From the NCBI GenBank assembly GCA_016928055.1, contig JAFGLM010000034.1:62001-126000 (forward strand): a stretch of DNA of 64,000 bases, given 5' to 3'. Position numbers and translations under genes: made by a program. Position 1 is the first letter of the stretch. Every line of letters starts with the position of its first letter. The stretch is from Gammaproteobacteria bacterium. Lineage in GTDB: Bacteria; Pseudomonadota; Gammaproteobacteria; HTCC5015. Shown here piece after piece: positions 29,870 through 37,883 of the stretch. A model generated the notes under the pieces. That model was given only the letters and a program-made list of their open reading frames with translations, did not search any database and was not told the DNA's origin.

Positions 29870-30636
29870 GGATTTAACACCATTTTATTGATTAACCGTG
29901 TGTACCAGGAGCTGGGTAAAGAAGACAAAAATTTATAACTTAAACTAAAGAATTTGGGGAAATGTATTTCTTCGGTTTTGGCGGCAACACCATTGGCGAT
30001 AATTGCAGCGGCTTTTTTCGCCTCTATACGCATTGGCATTGGAAAATCATTTTTGTCGGTTAGTGGAGTTTTAACAAAACCCGGGCAGACTATGGAAACT
30101 GCGATATTTTCCGGAATCAGACTGATTCTGAGTCCTTCAAACATATTTTTGATGGCTGCTTTTGTTGCACCATAGGCTTCACTTCTGGGTAAACCTGCAT
30201 AAGCAGCCGTGCTGCTTAATGCGACGATCTGCGGAGCAGCTGATTGTCGCAAATAGGGTAAAACCGCTTCGACGCCGTATACCATGCTCATAAAATTGGT
30301 TTGCATAAGTCGTTCAAATATCGTGCTGTCAAATTGCGATACATCGACATACTCAGCCGTGCCGGCATTCAGGATAGCGATGTCAATTCCCCCCAATTTC
30401 GCTGCAATATCATTGATGGTTTTAATATTTGATTCTTTATCCGTGACATCCAGGGGGGCAGCAAGTGCTTTATCTTCACCAATTTCTGCAACCAGTTCAA
30501 TAAGTTCGGGTTTATTACGCGCACTAAGTGCTAATTTCGCCCCACGTGAAGTTAATTCGATCGCGAGTGCTCTACCGATGCCCTTTGATGCTCCCGTAAT
30601 CCAGACTCTTTTATTTTTAAAGTATCCTGTGTCCAT
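29866..30636 (-). CDS. Short-chain dehydrogenase/reductase (SDR)
   Basis: A 256-residue classical SDR. The cofactor motif is TGASKGIGRALA (15-26), the NAG motif is LNAGTAEY and the catalytic triad is Ser-Tyr-Lys in ALSSTAAYAGLPRSEAYGATKAA. The Arg in LALSARN after strand 2 suggests NADP(H). The C-terminal tail has a hydrophobic patch, possibly for membrane association. It overlaps the NTF2-like gene upstream by one base (TAATG) and the FAD gene downstream by four. Within the operon it would reduce or oxidise a lipid carbonyl or alcohol, by inference. Confidence 0.9.
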   Translation of the reverse strand: MDTGYFKNKRVWITGASKGIGRALAIELTSRGAKLALSARNKPELIELVAEIGEDKALAAPLDVTDKESNIKTINDIAAKLGGIDIAILNAGTAEYVDVSQFDSTIFERLMQTNFMSMVYGVEAVLPYLRQSAAPQIVALSSTAAYAGLPRSEAYGATKAAIKNMFEGLRISLIPENIAVSIVCPGFVKTPLTDKNDFPMPMRIEAKKAAAIIANGVAAKTEEIHFPKFFSLSYKFLSSLPSSWYTRLINKMVLNP

Positions 30637-31070
30637 TATTGATGCATCCGGTTTTTAATGTATCGCGTTACTGATCCAAGCAACGGAATGTTTTCGTACA
30701 GCATTGCACCCAGATCAAAGTAATCACGGTGTGATAGAATTTTGTCGGTGTATGTTATTAGCGAACATCCTTCGATTACTACTGGATCGCCATGTTTTAG
30801 TTTTCTGTGTTGTAAGGTCATGACCCAGCTTATCGCCGCCTGATTGTTCGATTTGATTACTTTGGTATACTGGAACTGGCATGATATAACACCATGATAT
30901 ATTTTTTTAAAATACCGGTAGATATTGTCAAGTCCTTCGATTCGTGTAACAGGGTCTTCAAATACTGCGTGATCAGCGTAAATCGATGCCATCTCATTTG
31001 CAGTGACTTCAGGGAATCGGTTAAATAACTGCATAAGATTGTCTGTTACATTGTTCATATCAGTTGCCAT
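30636..31070 (-). CDS. NTF2-like (SnoaL-type) protein
   Basis: A 144-residue cone-shaped NTF2-fold protein of the nuclear transport factor 2/SnoaL type. Indicative segments are MQLFNRFPEVTANEMASIYADHAVFEDPVTRIEGL, broken here only by ordinary residues, and HRDYFDLGAMLYE near the end. Such proteins bind small hydrophobic ligands or catalyse isomerisation, and no definite catalytic residue can be assigned. It overlaps the B12 regulator gene by 11 bp and the SDR gene by 1 bp, so it is part of the lipid operon. Confidence 0.82.
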   Translation of the reverse strand: MATDMNNVTDNLMQLFNRFPEVTANEMASIYADHAVFEDPVTRIEGLDNIYRYFKKIYHGVISCQFQYTKVIKSNNQAAISWVMTLQHRKLKHGDPVVIEGCSLITYTDKILSHRDYFDLGAMLYENIPLLGSVTRYIKNRMHQ

Positions 31071-32004
31071 ACCTGATTTTAGCGGGTCGGGTTTTTAGTT
31101 TTTCATTTAGAATGAGAATTCCATTTTGTATATCATTGCCGAGAAAAATCGCCCCTGCGGATTTCATTTCGGACTCGAAATTAATTGATACATCACCGCC
31201 GATAAAAACGGGAATAATAGTTGAAGCAATGAGGTTTTTTATGAGTCTAGTGATAAGACTCAAATCGGTCGTACACTTGCCAGATAAAATAATAGCTTCT
31301 GCAGAAGATTTGATAGCCGCCTCGGCAAGATGCGGAATCGGCATGTCTGCGCCTAGGAGTATTTGCCGATAGTTGGCTTCATCGGCGGCCAGGGAAAAAA
31401 GCAGCAAACCCACTTCATGATGTTCTCCTGGCAGACAAGCGCATATCAGTTTAGGGCCGGTATTGTTGTGGCTTCTGTGATGAAAACGTGCTCCAAGCTT
31501 ATTACGCAAAAAAACCGAAAAGAAATGTTCACAAGCTATACCGCTTGTGGTTTTGTCCCACTTGTTTCCCAGAGCCTCAAGCACCGGGATAATCAGCTTG
31601 CGGATAACGGTAGCAATGGGATAGACAGAGAGCGCGCGTTGGTAAATTTCTTCAAGTTTTTTTTCATCGAAACAGGAAGTCGCATCCAGTATTTGTTGTT
31701 GAAACAGAATCCAGGTAGCCGATAAATCGGAGTTAGCCGGATCGGAGAAATCCGGGTTATTTAAAATCTGCACGGCATGGCTGATATTAATGCCTTTCTC
31801 AAGCAAACCCGCGGCTTTACGAATTTTTTCCACATCTTCGCGGCTATAAAGGCGATGCCCCGTTGTCGTGCGTATTGGCTGGATAAGCTTATAGCGTCTT
31901 TCCCAGGCACGCAAAGTAACGGTTTGTATGCCCGTTAAAGACGATACAGTACGTATCGGATACCGTTCTTCCCGTTCGTTGTTGCTGGTGATGATTTCAG
32001 TCAT
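31060..32004 (-). CDS. MerR-type regulator with B12-binding photosensor domain (CarH/LitR class)
   Basis: A 314-residue regulator. The MerR helix-turn-helix is at about 15-85 (YPIRTVSSLTGIQTVTLRAWERRY, then GHRLYSREDVEKI). A helical bundle and a Rossmann B12-binding domain follow. Two diagnostic motifs are intact. W149-x9-E159-H160 is the adenosylcobalamin-capping signature of light-sensing CarH proteins. E194-x-H196-x-x-G199 is the ExHxxG lower-ligand motif. Known relatives bind operator DNA as AdoCbl tetramers in the dark and release it in light. The residue after the Trp is Asp, not the His that recaptures cobalt in Thermus CarH. It is encoded inside the operon it probably controls. Confidence 0.9.
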   Translation of the reverse strand: MTEIITSNNEREERYPIRTVSSLTGIQTVTLRAWERRYKLIQPIRTTTGHRLYSREDVEKIRKAAGLLEKGINISHAVQILNNPDFSDPANSDLSATWILFQQQILDATSCFDEKKLEEIYQRALSVYPIATVIRKLIIPVLEALGNKWDKTTSGIACEHFFSVFLRNKLGARFHHRSHNNTGPKLICACLPGEHHEVGLLLFSLAADEANYRQILLGADMPIPHLAEAAIKSSAEAIILSGKCTTDLSLITRLIKNLIASTIIPVFIGGDVSINFESEMKSAGAIFLGNDIQNGILILNEKLKTRPAKIRYGN

Positions 32005-32579
32005 TTTCTTTTGAAAAACAGGGTTACATCGGCTACTCTGAAACCAAATTTTGTGACTCTGGCACGATTAATTAGAGTGTCATCACTAATTAGATACATC
32101 CAGTCGTCGAAATTGACTTTATAACGCTTGCCATCAACTTGTAGCTCAAGCACATATCGCCAGTTTAACGCGTTGCCGTAGGATACACCGACTGCTTCGC
32201 CAATAACATCTCCAGCCACGCCGCTGTAACGGTGAGCATCAAGCTTGGTAATCGTCCAGGTGCGTTGCTGTTGCTCACCATCATCAAACAGGAAATTTTC
32301 TTCGAGCGTACAAATATTACCTTTCCAGACTGCCGTCATATTTACTTTAAAATGTCTTTTCACTTCACCGCTACGAGACTGAAATATACCCCAGGCAATC
32401 AGTTCGCCTTGAAAATATTTTTGCAGATCTAAAACCGGCTCAGAGTTTTTATAATCGGTAATTTTTGCTGAGCAGGCGCTTACGCCAATTAAACAAAAAA
32501 TAGTCAACAGCCCCAGATAAAGCAGATTTGAACTGATTGGTTTTTTTTGTACGCAGGTATTGCCTGGTTTATTGGACAT
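32001..32579 (-). CDS. DUF3833 lipoprotein-like protein
   Basis: A 192-residue DUF3833 family protein. A hydrophobic segment near 20-36 ends in IGVSACSA, a plausible lipobox with Cys36, though it sits further in than usual. The mature part is beta-rich with YFQGELIAWGIFQSRSG, EENFLFDDGEQQQRTW and NWRYVLELQVDGKRY, the recurring family features. It overlaps the regulator gene by ATGA and starts 1 bp from the stop of the chalcone-isomerase-fold gene. The function is unknown. A periplasmic lipid-binding role is suggested only by operon membership. Confidence 0.82.
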   Translation of the reverse strand: MSNKPGNTCVQKKPISSNLLYLGLLTIFCLIGVSACSAKITDYKNSEPVLDLQKYFQGELIAWGIFQSRSGEVKRHFKVNMTAVWKGNICTLEENFLFDDGEQQQRTWTITKLDAHRYSGVAGDVIGEAVGVSYGNALNWRYVLELQVDGKRYKVNFDDWMYLISDDTLINRARVTKFGFRVADVTLFFKRK

Positions 32580-32580
32580 A

Positions 32581-33153
32581 TCAGATCTCCTCTATGCCAA
32601 GCAAATTTTTGCGTGCATTGCGAAAATGACTATCGGGTGAAAGCCAGATCGCAAGAAAACCAGGCCCGAAATCCGGGTCTTCGATTGAGCCGAGCAGGGT
32701 GGTTCGGTTGTAGAATCGGGTTTCACCGTTTTTCATAACAAAGCAGGCAATTACATCACCGGGCGAAACATCAGGCCAAATCGCTTTCAAATCCTGTATC
32801 CAGCGTTGACGCTTGACCTGGTCTGCAACATCCAACTTACGCCATTGTTTATCTGTAGCGGAGAGCAACTGATCAATTGAAATGTTTTTTCGATAAGTGA
32901 TGCTTAGCAAGACGGGCTCGGAATAGGTGTGGCCGTCAAACATTTCGTTTGCAGACCAAAGTGCCGCATCGTAAATTGCAAATCCCATCCAGCGTACCGT
33001 CGCATTTCCGAGTGGTTGCAGGCGCAGGGATGGGTCGTCCTGTAACGGCGCAGGAATCTCCATGGATTTAGCGGTGGTGAGAAAACACACGCCCAAAACC
33101 CCTAAGACCAGTCGGCTCAGTAAAGTGATTGAATATTTTGTCTGTTGGTTCAC
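32581..33153 (-). CDS. Chalcone-isomerase-fold periplasmic protein
   Basis: A 190-residue protein with an N-terminal signal sequence (about 8-30). Its core resembles bacterial chalcone isomerase-like proteins: MGFAIYDAALWSANEMFDG, LSITYRKNISIDQLLSATDKQW and GDVIACFVMKNGETRFYNR. In other organisms CHI-fold proteins bind fatty acids, so a lipid-binding role is more likely than flavonoid chemistry. It is the first gene of the nine-gene lipid operon and starts at GTG 33153, just downstream of the CarH-like operator. Confidence 0.8.
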   Translation of the reverse strand: MNQQTKYSITLLSRLVLGVLGVCFLTTAKSMEIPAPLQDDPSLRLQPLGNATVRWMGFAIYDAALWSANEMFDGHTYSEPVLLSITYRKNISIDQLLSATDKQWRKLDVADQVKRQRWIQDLKAIWPDVSPGDVIACFVMKNGETRFYNRTTLLGSIEDPDFGPGFLAIWLSPDSHFRNARKNLLGIEEI

Positions 33154-33162
33154 GGATAAAAC

Positions 33163-33182
33163 CTATACATAAGCTTGTACAT
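33163..33182. promoter_or_regulatory. CarH/LitR-like operator upstream of the lipid operon
   Basis: CTATACA-TAAGCT-TGTACAT fits the interrupted palindrome nTnTACA-N6-TGTAnAn that I recall for CarA/CarH/LitR regulators. It lies 10-30 bp upstream of the first operon gene (GTG 33153). An extended -10-like element, TGTTATACT on the minus strand (33204-33212), lies just upstream, so the operator would sit in the early transcribed region. The MerR/B12 regulator in the same operon is the obvious candidate binder, implying autoregulation. Confidence 0.6.
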
Positions 33183-33317
33183 TTATCGCAATTTTATAGT
33201 AGGAGTATAACAAAAGCAAACAAATAACGACTCGTCTATAGCCCAGATAAAAACTATAATAAACAATTAGATAAATATATTTATTAATGTGTAAAATTAA
33301 TAGTGTCGCTGTAATAT

Positions 33318-33336
33318 ATTATACATAATGTATAAT
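33318..33336. promoter_or_regulatory. Perfect 19-bp palindrome in an A+T-rich 390-bp gap
   Basis: ATTATACATAATGTATAAT is a perfect palindrome with 9-bp arms around one base. It contains TACA/TGTA-like half-sites related to those of the nearby operator but with closer spacing. The 390-bp gap (33154-33543) between the lipid operon and the Nudix gene has no convincing ORF and is strongly A+T-rich. A second regulator site, or a site for the divergent Nudix transcript, is possible. Confidence 0.45.
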
Positions 33337-33543
33337 TTTATCGGTTTTAGTACGATGAGTGCTGTGGTAATTGAGTTTTAGTTAGTATGCCGGTGGTCGC
33401 TGTAAGCTACGGTTACTTGGCGTGTAAAGTCTAATAAATCCGCTTGTTGTATAACTATTGTCCATGCTGTTTAAATGCGCGACTTTAGCTCATGCCTTGC
33501 CTACAATCGATTCAATCTATCAATTACACAGGATTAACGGTGC

Positions 33544-33975
33544 ATGCGTCTTCGTAGACAACTAGGGGTTCTGGCTTATGAATTCCATCGTGATCAAATC
33601 TGGATAGTATTAGTTACCAACCGCAAGGGCACACGCTGGATTTTCCCCAAGGGGCAGCCTGAAGCTTCTTTGTCCGATAAGAAAGTGGCGATGATGGAAG
33701 CGTTTGAGGAAGCCGGTATTCTAGGTAACATTGATAAGGATATCGCACCGGTTGAAGGTGAGGTGCAAACCAATCGCGGCAAGGTCAGATTGATTGTTTA
33801 CCCGATGCATATCAGAAAACTGGTGGGCAAGTATCCGGAGAGTAAATTTCGCAAGCGCCTGCTGATCGATTCGAAAAAAGCGTTACGCAAGCTGGACAGA
33901 AAACCACTAAAAACCTGTATTAAGAAACTGGTCAAAAAACTGAAAAAGCGGCATAGAAAAAATAACAATGCTTAA
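33544..33975 (+). CDS. Nudix-family protein with degenerate Nudix box
   Basis: A 143-residue Nudix-fold protein. The segment GQPEASLSDKKVAMMEAFEE, followed by AG, aligns with the Nudix box GX5EX7REUXEEXGU. The first Glu is Leu and the Arg is Met, while the core EAFEEAG metal ligands remain. N-terminal LGVLAYEF and WIFPKG fit small Nudix hydrolases related to diphosphoinositol/dinucleotide phosphatases. The C-terminus is a very basic tail (KKLVKKLKKRHRKNNN). The substrate is unknown and activity uncertain. Its stop overlaps convergent gene 33972-34496 by 4 bp. Confidence 0.75.
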   Translation: MRLRRQLGVLAYEFHRDQIWIVLVTNRKGTRWIFPKGQPEASLSDKKVAMMEAFEEAGILGNIDKDIAPVEGEVQTNRGKVRLIVYPMHIRKLVGKYPESKFRKRLLIDSKKALRKLDRKPLKTCIKKLVKKLKKRHRKNNNA

Positions 33976-34496
33976 TCGATATCCTCCATTTTGAGTCCTT
34001 TGATATTGACCTTGGGCTCGGGAATATCACTGGGATTGGTGAGGTAGCCGTCTTCAGCTGCCAGGCTTAGCTCCGACAAATCGGGCAGCTCATATTCAGG
34101 TTCAATGCTTTTCGTGGGTATATTCTCGCCGACTTTACCCATACTCAAACCACCGAGATCGGCAGGGATCTTTTTGTTTACGATATCTTTACCTGCCATA
34201 CGGCCGGTCGCACGACTAACAGAGCTTGTCACCGGTGCAGCGGAAGGGCTTTGCGTCGTGTTACCCGCAACCAATGTGCATATCGCGCCGGCATTTTGAA
34301 ATGCTAATTTATATTTTGTGGCAGTATCTTCATCAACATTACGTTTGATGACAATCGGTTTGCCGCTGAACAGCGCTTCAACCTGGGTCGCGCTCATCTT
34401 AAACATCGCCGCGAGGTTTTGTTTGACTTTGTCACTCGCGATTTTTCCGGTTAGTGTTCCATCAAAAACAACCTGATACAGTTGACCGTCGGTCAT
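33972..34496 (-). CDS. Conserved protein of unknown function, coupled to hflD
   Basis: A 174-residue soluble protein. The N-terminal 70 residues (YQVVFDGTLTGKIASDKVKQ, FKMSATQVEALFSGKPIVIK, YKLAFQNAGAICTL) form a small alpha/beta module. I recall it from many proteobacterial proteins, often fused to membrane domains such as DUF805, but without assigned function. The remainder is low-complexity, rich in Ser, Thr, Pro and acids, and probably disordered. Its ATG overlaps the hflD stop (ATGA), so it is co-translated with hflD. Confidence 0.72.
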   Translation of the reverse strand: MTDGQLYQVVFDGTLTGKIASDKVKQNLAAMFKMSATQVEALFSGKPIVIKRNVDEDTATKYKLAFQNAGAICTLVAGNTTQSPSAAPVTSSVSRATGRMAGKDIVNKKIPADLGGLSMGKVGENIPTKSIEPEYELPDLSELSLAAEDGYLTNPSDIPEPKVNIKGLKMEDID

Positions 34497-35140
34497 GATG
34501 AACTCCTGGGTTCAGGATTAGCTGCCAATAAACTGTTTGCTTCGTGAAAATAATGACGACGTCGTATTATAAAGCCAAGCCGGGTTCCACCGCATTGCCG
34601 CCATAACACCATTGAGCGCAGGCCTGCCAGCAATAAAGTGCGAATTTTAGTGACATTATTTTCGTTTGATAAATGGATGCGCTCACCGTTAACCATAACA
34701 CGCGGTTTTAGCTGACTGATCGTACGTTGATAGATATCCGCGAGTGCCGCCAATGTATTCGGGTGTTGACTGCCAAAATGCTGCAGTTGTGTTGTGGCAC
34801 CGGCAATAGCTTGCCTGATGGTTGCTGCGATATTCGGCTGCCTGGTTAATTTTCTTTCAATCGATGACAAATTCAGAACGTAGCGGGTTAACTCGCTGTC
34901 CGGCCGAGCCGTTCGGGAATCCAGCTCGTGCGCGAGAATCTGCAGTCCGTGTCGAATATTACCCTGACCGTCGTAAACCGCATCGAGACTGGCCGCATTA
35001 ACTTTGAAGACGCTGCCAACAGCGGTGTCCAACACATCCGATTCGCAGCGCCCTTGCCAAGCGACGCTCTTAACCTGTTGGCAGGCTTGATATGCGCCGG
35101 CCAACGCAATGACCTGATTACTGAGATTTTTTATCGTCAT
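34493..35140 (-). CDS. hflD: HflD-family lysogenization regulator homologue
   Basis: A 215-residue helical protein homologous to E. coli HflD (YcfC), a membrane-associated protein known to bind phage lambda CII. Its cellular role is unclear. Family blocks are QVIALAGAYQACQQVKSVAW at the N-terminus, ILAHELDSR near 70 and LNLSSIERKL near 93. LSNENNVTKIRTLLLAGLRS near 155 and RRHYFHEANSLL close the match. It follows mnmA by 11 bp, the same order as E. coli mnmA-hflD, which strongly supports the assignment. Confidence 0.93.
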   Translation of the reverse strand: MTIKNLSNQVIALAGAYQACQQVKSVAWQGRCESDVLDTAVGSVFKVNAASLDAVYDGQGNIRHGLQILAHELDSRTARPDSELTRYVLNLSSIERKLTRQPNIAATIRQAIAGATTQLQHFGSQHPNTLAALADIYQRTISQLKPRVMVNGERIHLSNENNVTKIRTLLLAGLRSMVLWRQCGGTRLGFIIRRRHYFHEANSLLAANPEPRSSS

Positions 35141-35151
35141 ACCCCAACCCT

Positions 35152-36237
35152 TTATAACCGTTCAATGATACCACCTCCGAGGCAGACGTCATCCCGATAG
35201 AAAACAATCGATTGCCCGGTGGTTACTGCCCGTTGCGCTTCGTCAAATTCGATAGACGCTGAATCTTCAGACCAACCGGTGAGCCGGCAATTCTGATCCG
35301 ATTGCCGATAACGAATTTTGGCCTGACATCGAAACGGCAAGGTTTCCGGCTGGGCGTTGATCCAGTGCAGCGGCCCACTGATTAACTGTCGGTGGAACAG
35401 GGCGGGGTGATTATGACCTTGCACCACAATGAGTTGATTTTTTATTACATCTTTCTCAATGACGTACCAGGGCTCTTCAGTGGACTCTGTCAGACCGCCA
35501 ATGCCAAGGCCCTCTCGTTGCCCAATCGTGTAGTAAAGCGCACCGGCATGTTTACCAACGATCTTACCGTCCAGGGTAACAATCTCACCCGCCTGGGCCG
35601 GCAGATAACGGGCTAAAAAATCCCGAAATCGACGTTCGCCTATAAAGCAGATACCGGTACTGTCTTTTTTCTCGTGATTAACGAAACCGGCTTGTGTTGC
35701 CAGCTCTCTCACGTTGGCTTTTTCCAGCTCACCCAACGGGAACAGGGAATACGATAATTCATGCTGGCCGAGTAGATGCAGAAAATAACTTTGATCTTTA
35801 CTGGCATCGACGCCTTTTAGCAGTTGATAGCCGTGCTGGTTTTTCGTCACACGGGCGTAATGCCCGGTCGCGATCTTGTCGGCACCCAGGCGCAGAGCAT
35901 AATCAAGAAAAGCCTTGAATTTGATTTCCTTATTGCAGAGCACATCTGGATTCGGTGTACGACCGGCCTGGTACTCATTCAGGAAATGTGTAAAGACGCG
36001 GTCCCAGTATTGATGCGAAAAATTAATGGTATGCAACGGGATTTCCAGATCCGCGCAAACCTGTTCAGCGTCTTCCAGGTCCTGCTGAGCGCTGCAATAG
36101 GCGAGGTCGTCGGTTTCCTGCCAGTTTTTCATAAACAGGCCTTCCACCTGATGGCCCTGTTCCAATAACAGCAATGCGGCAACCGACGAATCAACGCCGC
36201 CCGACATACCTACAATAACGCGCTGTTTTAGAGGCAT
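35152..36237 (-). CDS. mnmA: tRNA-specific 2-thiouridylase MnmA
   Basis: MnmA thiolates the wobble uridine (U34) of tRNA-Lys, -Glu and -Gln using sulfur relayed by the Tus system. The 361-residue protein has the PP-loop [15 protein letters not shown] (9-23). The first catalytic Cys is in [12 protein letters not shown] (about 102), and ATGHYAR follows near 128. The second Cys is in [13 protein letters not shown] (about 200), with [14 protein letters not shown] later. It lies between nudJ-like and hflD genes as in E. coli. Confidence 0.98.
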   Translation of the reverse strand: MPLKQRVIVGMSGGVDSSVAALLLLEQGHQVEGLFMKNWQETDDLAYCSAQQDLEDAEQVCADLEIPLHTINFSHQYWDRVFTHFLNEYQAGRTPNPDVLCNKEIKFKAFLDYALRLGADKIATGHYARVTKNQHGYQLLKGVDASKDQSYFLHLLGQHELSYSLFPLGELEKANVRELATQAGFVNHEKKDSTGICFIGERRFRDFLARYLPAQAGEIVTLDGKIVGKHAGALYYTIGQREGLGIGGLTESTEEPWYVIEKDVIKNQLIVVQGHNHPALFHRQLISGPLHWINAQPETLPFRCQAKIRYRQSDQNCRLTGWSEDSASIEFDEAQRAVTTGQSIVFYRDDVCLGGGIIERL

Positions 36238-36242
36238 TTATT

Positions 36243-36686
36243 TTACATATCTACAATTAAATCAATCGGATACCGAATATTCTTAAGAAAGTCGTTAACT
36301 CCGCGCATAACCAACGGACTGCGCAATTGATCGGCTGCCTGTTGTAATTCGTCCGGCGACATCCAGACTGCGCGCAAGATACCCTCATCAAGTAGCTGAT
36401 CGGGATCGTGCTCAAGCAGCTGTCCGGTAAAAGCAATCCGAAAGAATGTCTCGCCGCTATCCGGCACGCGCCAACGATAAATTGAAACCACACTATCGAC
36501 CGCAATGTGCCAGCCGGTCTCTTCAAAGGTCTCACGGATGGCTGCCGCCGCCAGGCTCTCGCCGTTTTCAACATGTCCGGCGGGTTGATTGAAGACCCGC
36601 TTCCCACGACACATTTCTTCAACCATTAAAAACTTGCCGTCCTTCTCAACAATGACGGCAACGGTGATATGCAGATCGTCACTCAT
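36243..36686 (-). CDS. nudJ: Nudix hydrolase, NudJ-type phosphatase
   Basis: A 147-residue Nudix hydrolase related to E. coli NudJ (YmfB), which hydrolyses nucleoside di/triphosphates and HMP-PP. The Nudix box is essentially complete: GHVENGESLAAAAIRETFEE followed by TGW. The N-terminus reads HITVAVIVEKDGKFLMVEE. It starts at ATG 36686, whose ATGA overlaps the upstream LysR gene, and ends 5 bp before mnmA. Order nudJ-mnmA-hflD is conserved with enterobacteria. Confidence 0.92.
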   Translation of the reverse strand: MSDDLHITVAVIVEKDGKFLMVEEMCRGKRVFNQPAGHVENGESLAAAAIRETFEETGWHIAVDSVVSIYRWRVPDSGETFFRIAFTGQLLEHDPDQLLDEGILRAVWMSPDELQQAADQLRSPLVMRGVNDFLKNIRYPIDLIVDM

Positions 36687-37636
36687 CTTAGAAAGTCGCT
36701 GGTGATTTCTCTGGCGATGGATTCGTCCATTTTTTGCGTAATATCGGGATCCATGATTTCCAGAAAGCGCCTGGCCTGTGGTGAAATAAACTTGCCGCGG
36801 CGCATGACAACACCGTAGGAGCGTTTGGGGAAATATTCATCCAGCGGAATTACCACCAGCTTTTCAGTCCCGGTCAGGCAGATATTGGTCACAATGGAAA
36901 TACCCATGCCCAGTTCGACATATTTTTTAATGACTTCCCAGCCACCGGCTTCCAGCGTGACGTTGTAAGGAACGTTATATTGCTGGAACGCCAGCTTGAC
37001 CATGGTCCAGGTACTTAAGTGGCGTGGCGGCAGAATCAGTCCATAGGGGCTGATATCTTCCAGGGTCAGCGAACGTTGTTGCGCAGTTTTTGCCAGCGGA
37101 TGCCCGCGGGGCGCAATCAGAACCGGGTCGAAGGTGAAAATCGGGTAGTAATTCATATCTTCAACCCGCTCGATCATCGAACCAACCGCAAAATCGGCTT
37201 CGTCACGGCGCAGCAAGGCCATGCCATTGCGGCCGGTTACGTTGCGCAGGCGCAGTTTGATATTGGGAAATTTTTTACTAAAAGCTTCCACAATACTCGG
37301 CAGGATGTAGAGGATGGTCGCTTCACCGGCTGCAATATCCAGGTTACCGGTTTCAACATCGCCAAGGCGTGAAGCGAACACGTCCCCGAGTCTGTCCATG
37401 CCTTCAACCAGTGGCAATGCCAGCTCGAACAGGATCTTACCGGCCGGCGTAATTTTAATTTTTGGTCCCCGCCGCTCAAAAAGAATGGTTTTGAGTTCTT
37501 CTTCCAGTCCCTTGATTTGCAGTGATATTGAAGGCTGACTTAAACCAAGCCTTTCAGCCGCAGCAGAAATACTGTCCGTTTGTGCCGTTTGCACAAATGC
37601 GCGTAACTGTTTTAGGCGGCTGGAGTTTTGTCCCAT
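36683..37636 (-). CDS. LysR-family transcriptional regulator, CysB-like
   Basis: A 317-residue LysR regulator. The helix-turn-helix lies at about 3-62 (LKQLRAFVQTAQTDSISAAAERLGLSQPSISLQIKGLE, a normal LTTR sequence). The effector domain (about 90-300) includes LDIAAGEATILYILP, PRGHPLAKT and KKYVELGMGISIVT. The IATTHTQARYVLP-like ligand region of CysB is only loosely matched, so the effector is unknown. ATG 37636 is used because the HTH begins just after it. The longer frame to 37735 adds 33 unconserved residues. It overlaps nudJ by 4 bp. Confidence 0.88.
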   Translation of the reverse strand: MGQNSSRLKQLRAFVQTAQTDSISAAAERLGLSQPSISLQIKGLEEELKTILFERRGPKIKITPAGKILFELALPLVEGMDRLGDVFASRLGDVETGNLDIAAGEATILYILPSIVEAFSKKFPNIKLRLRNVTGRNGMALLRRDEADFAVGSMIERVEDMNYYPIFTFDPVLIAPRGHPLAKTAQQRSLTLEDISPYGLILPPRHLSTWTMVKLAFQQYNVPYNVTLEAGGWEVIKKYVELGMGISIVTNICLTGTEKLVVIPLDEYFPKRSYGVVMRRGKFISPQARRFLEIMDPDITQKMDESIAREITSDFLR

Positions 37637-37883
37637 GATTCTTAATCCAGAATATGATTGAGTAATTGGGTGATTATTAAGAAATCCAATAGTAGTAGTT
37701 TTTAGCGGAAAACTGAAACAATGTGTTGCAGTCAATTAAACCCTGGCCACACATTTTGTATGGATTAAGCTTGAAAAATCGTACCAGGTGATACTCAGCA
37801 CGCTCTCACCCGGCACAGTACAGTTCGGTATATAATGGCGCCCGTTTTGCTGAACATAAACCCCACAAGGAGTAACAGGATTA

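Noticed and set aside
37637..37735. 33-residue N-terminal extension of the LysR regulator
   Set aside because: LTTR proteins begin shortly before the helix-turn-helix, matching ATG 37636; the extension is not family-like.
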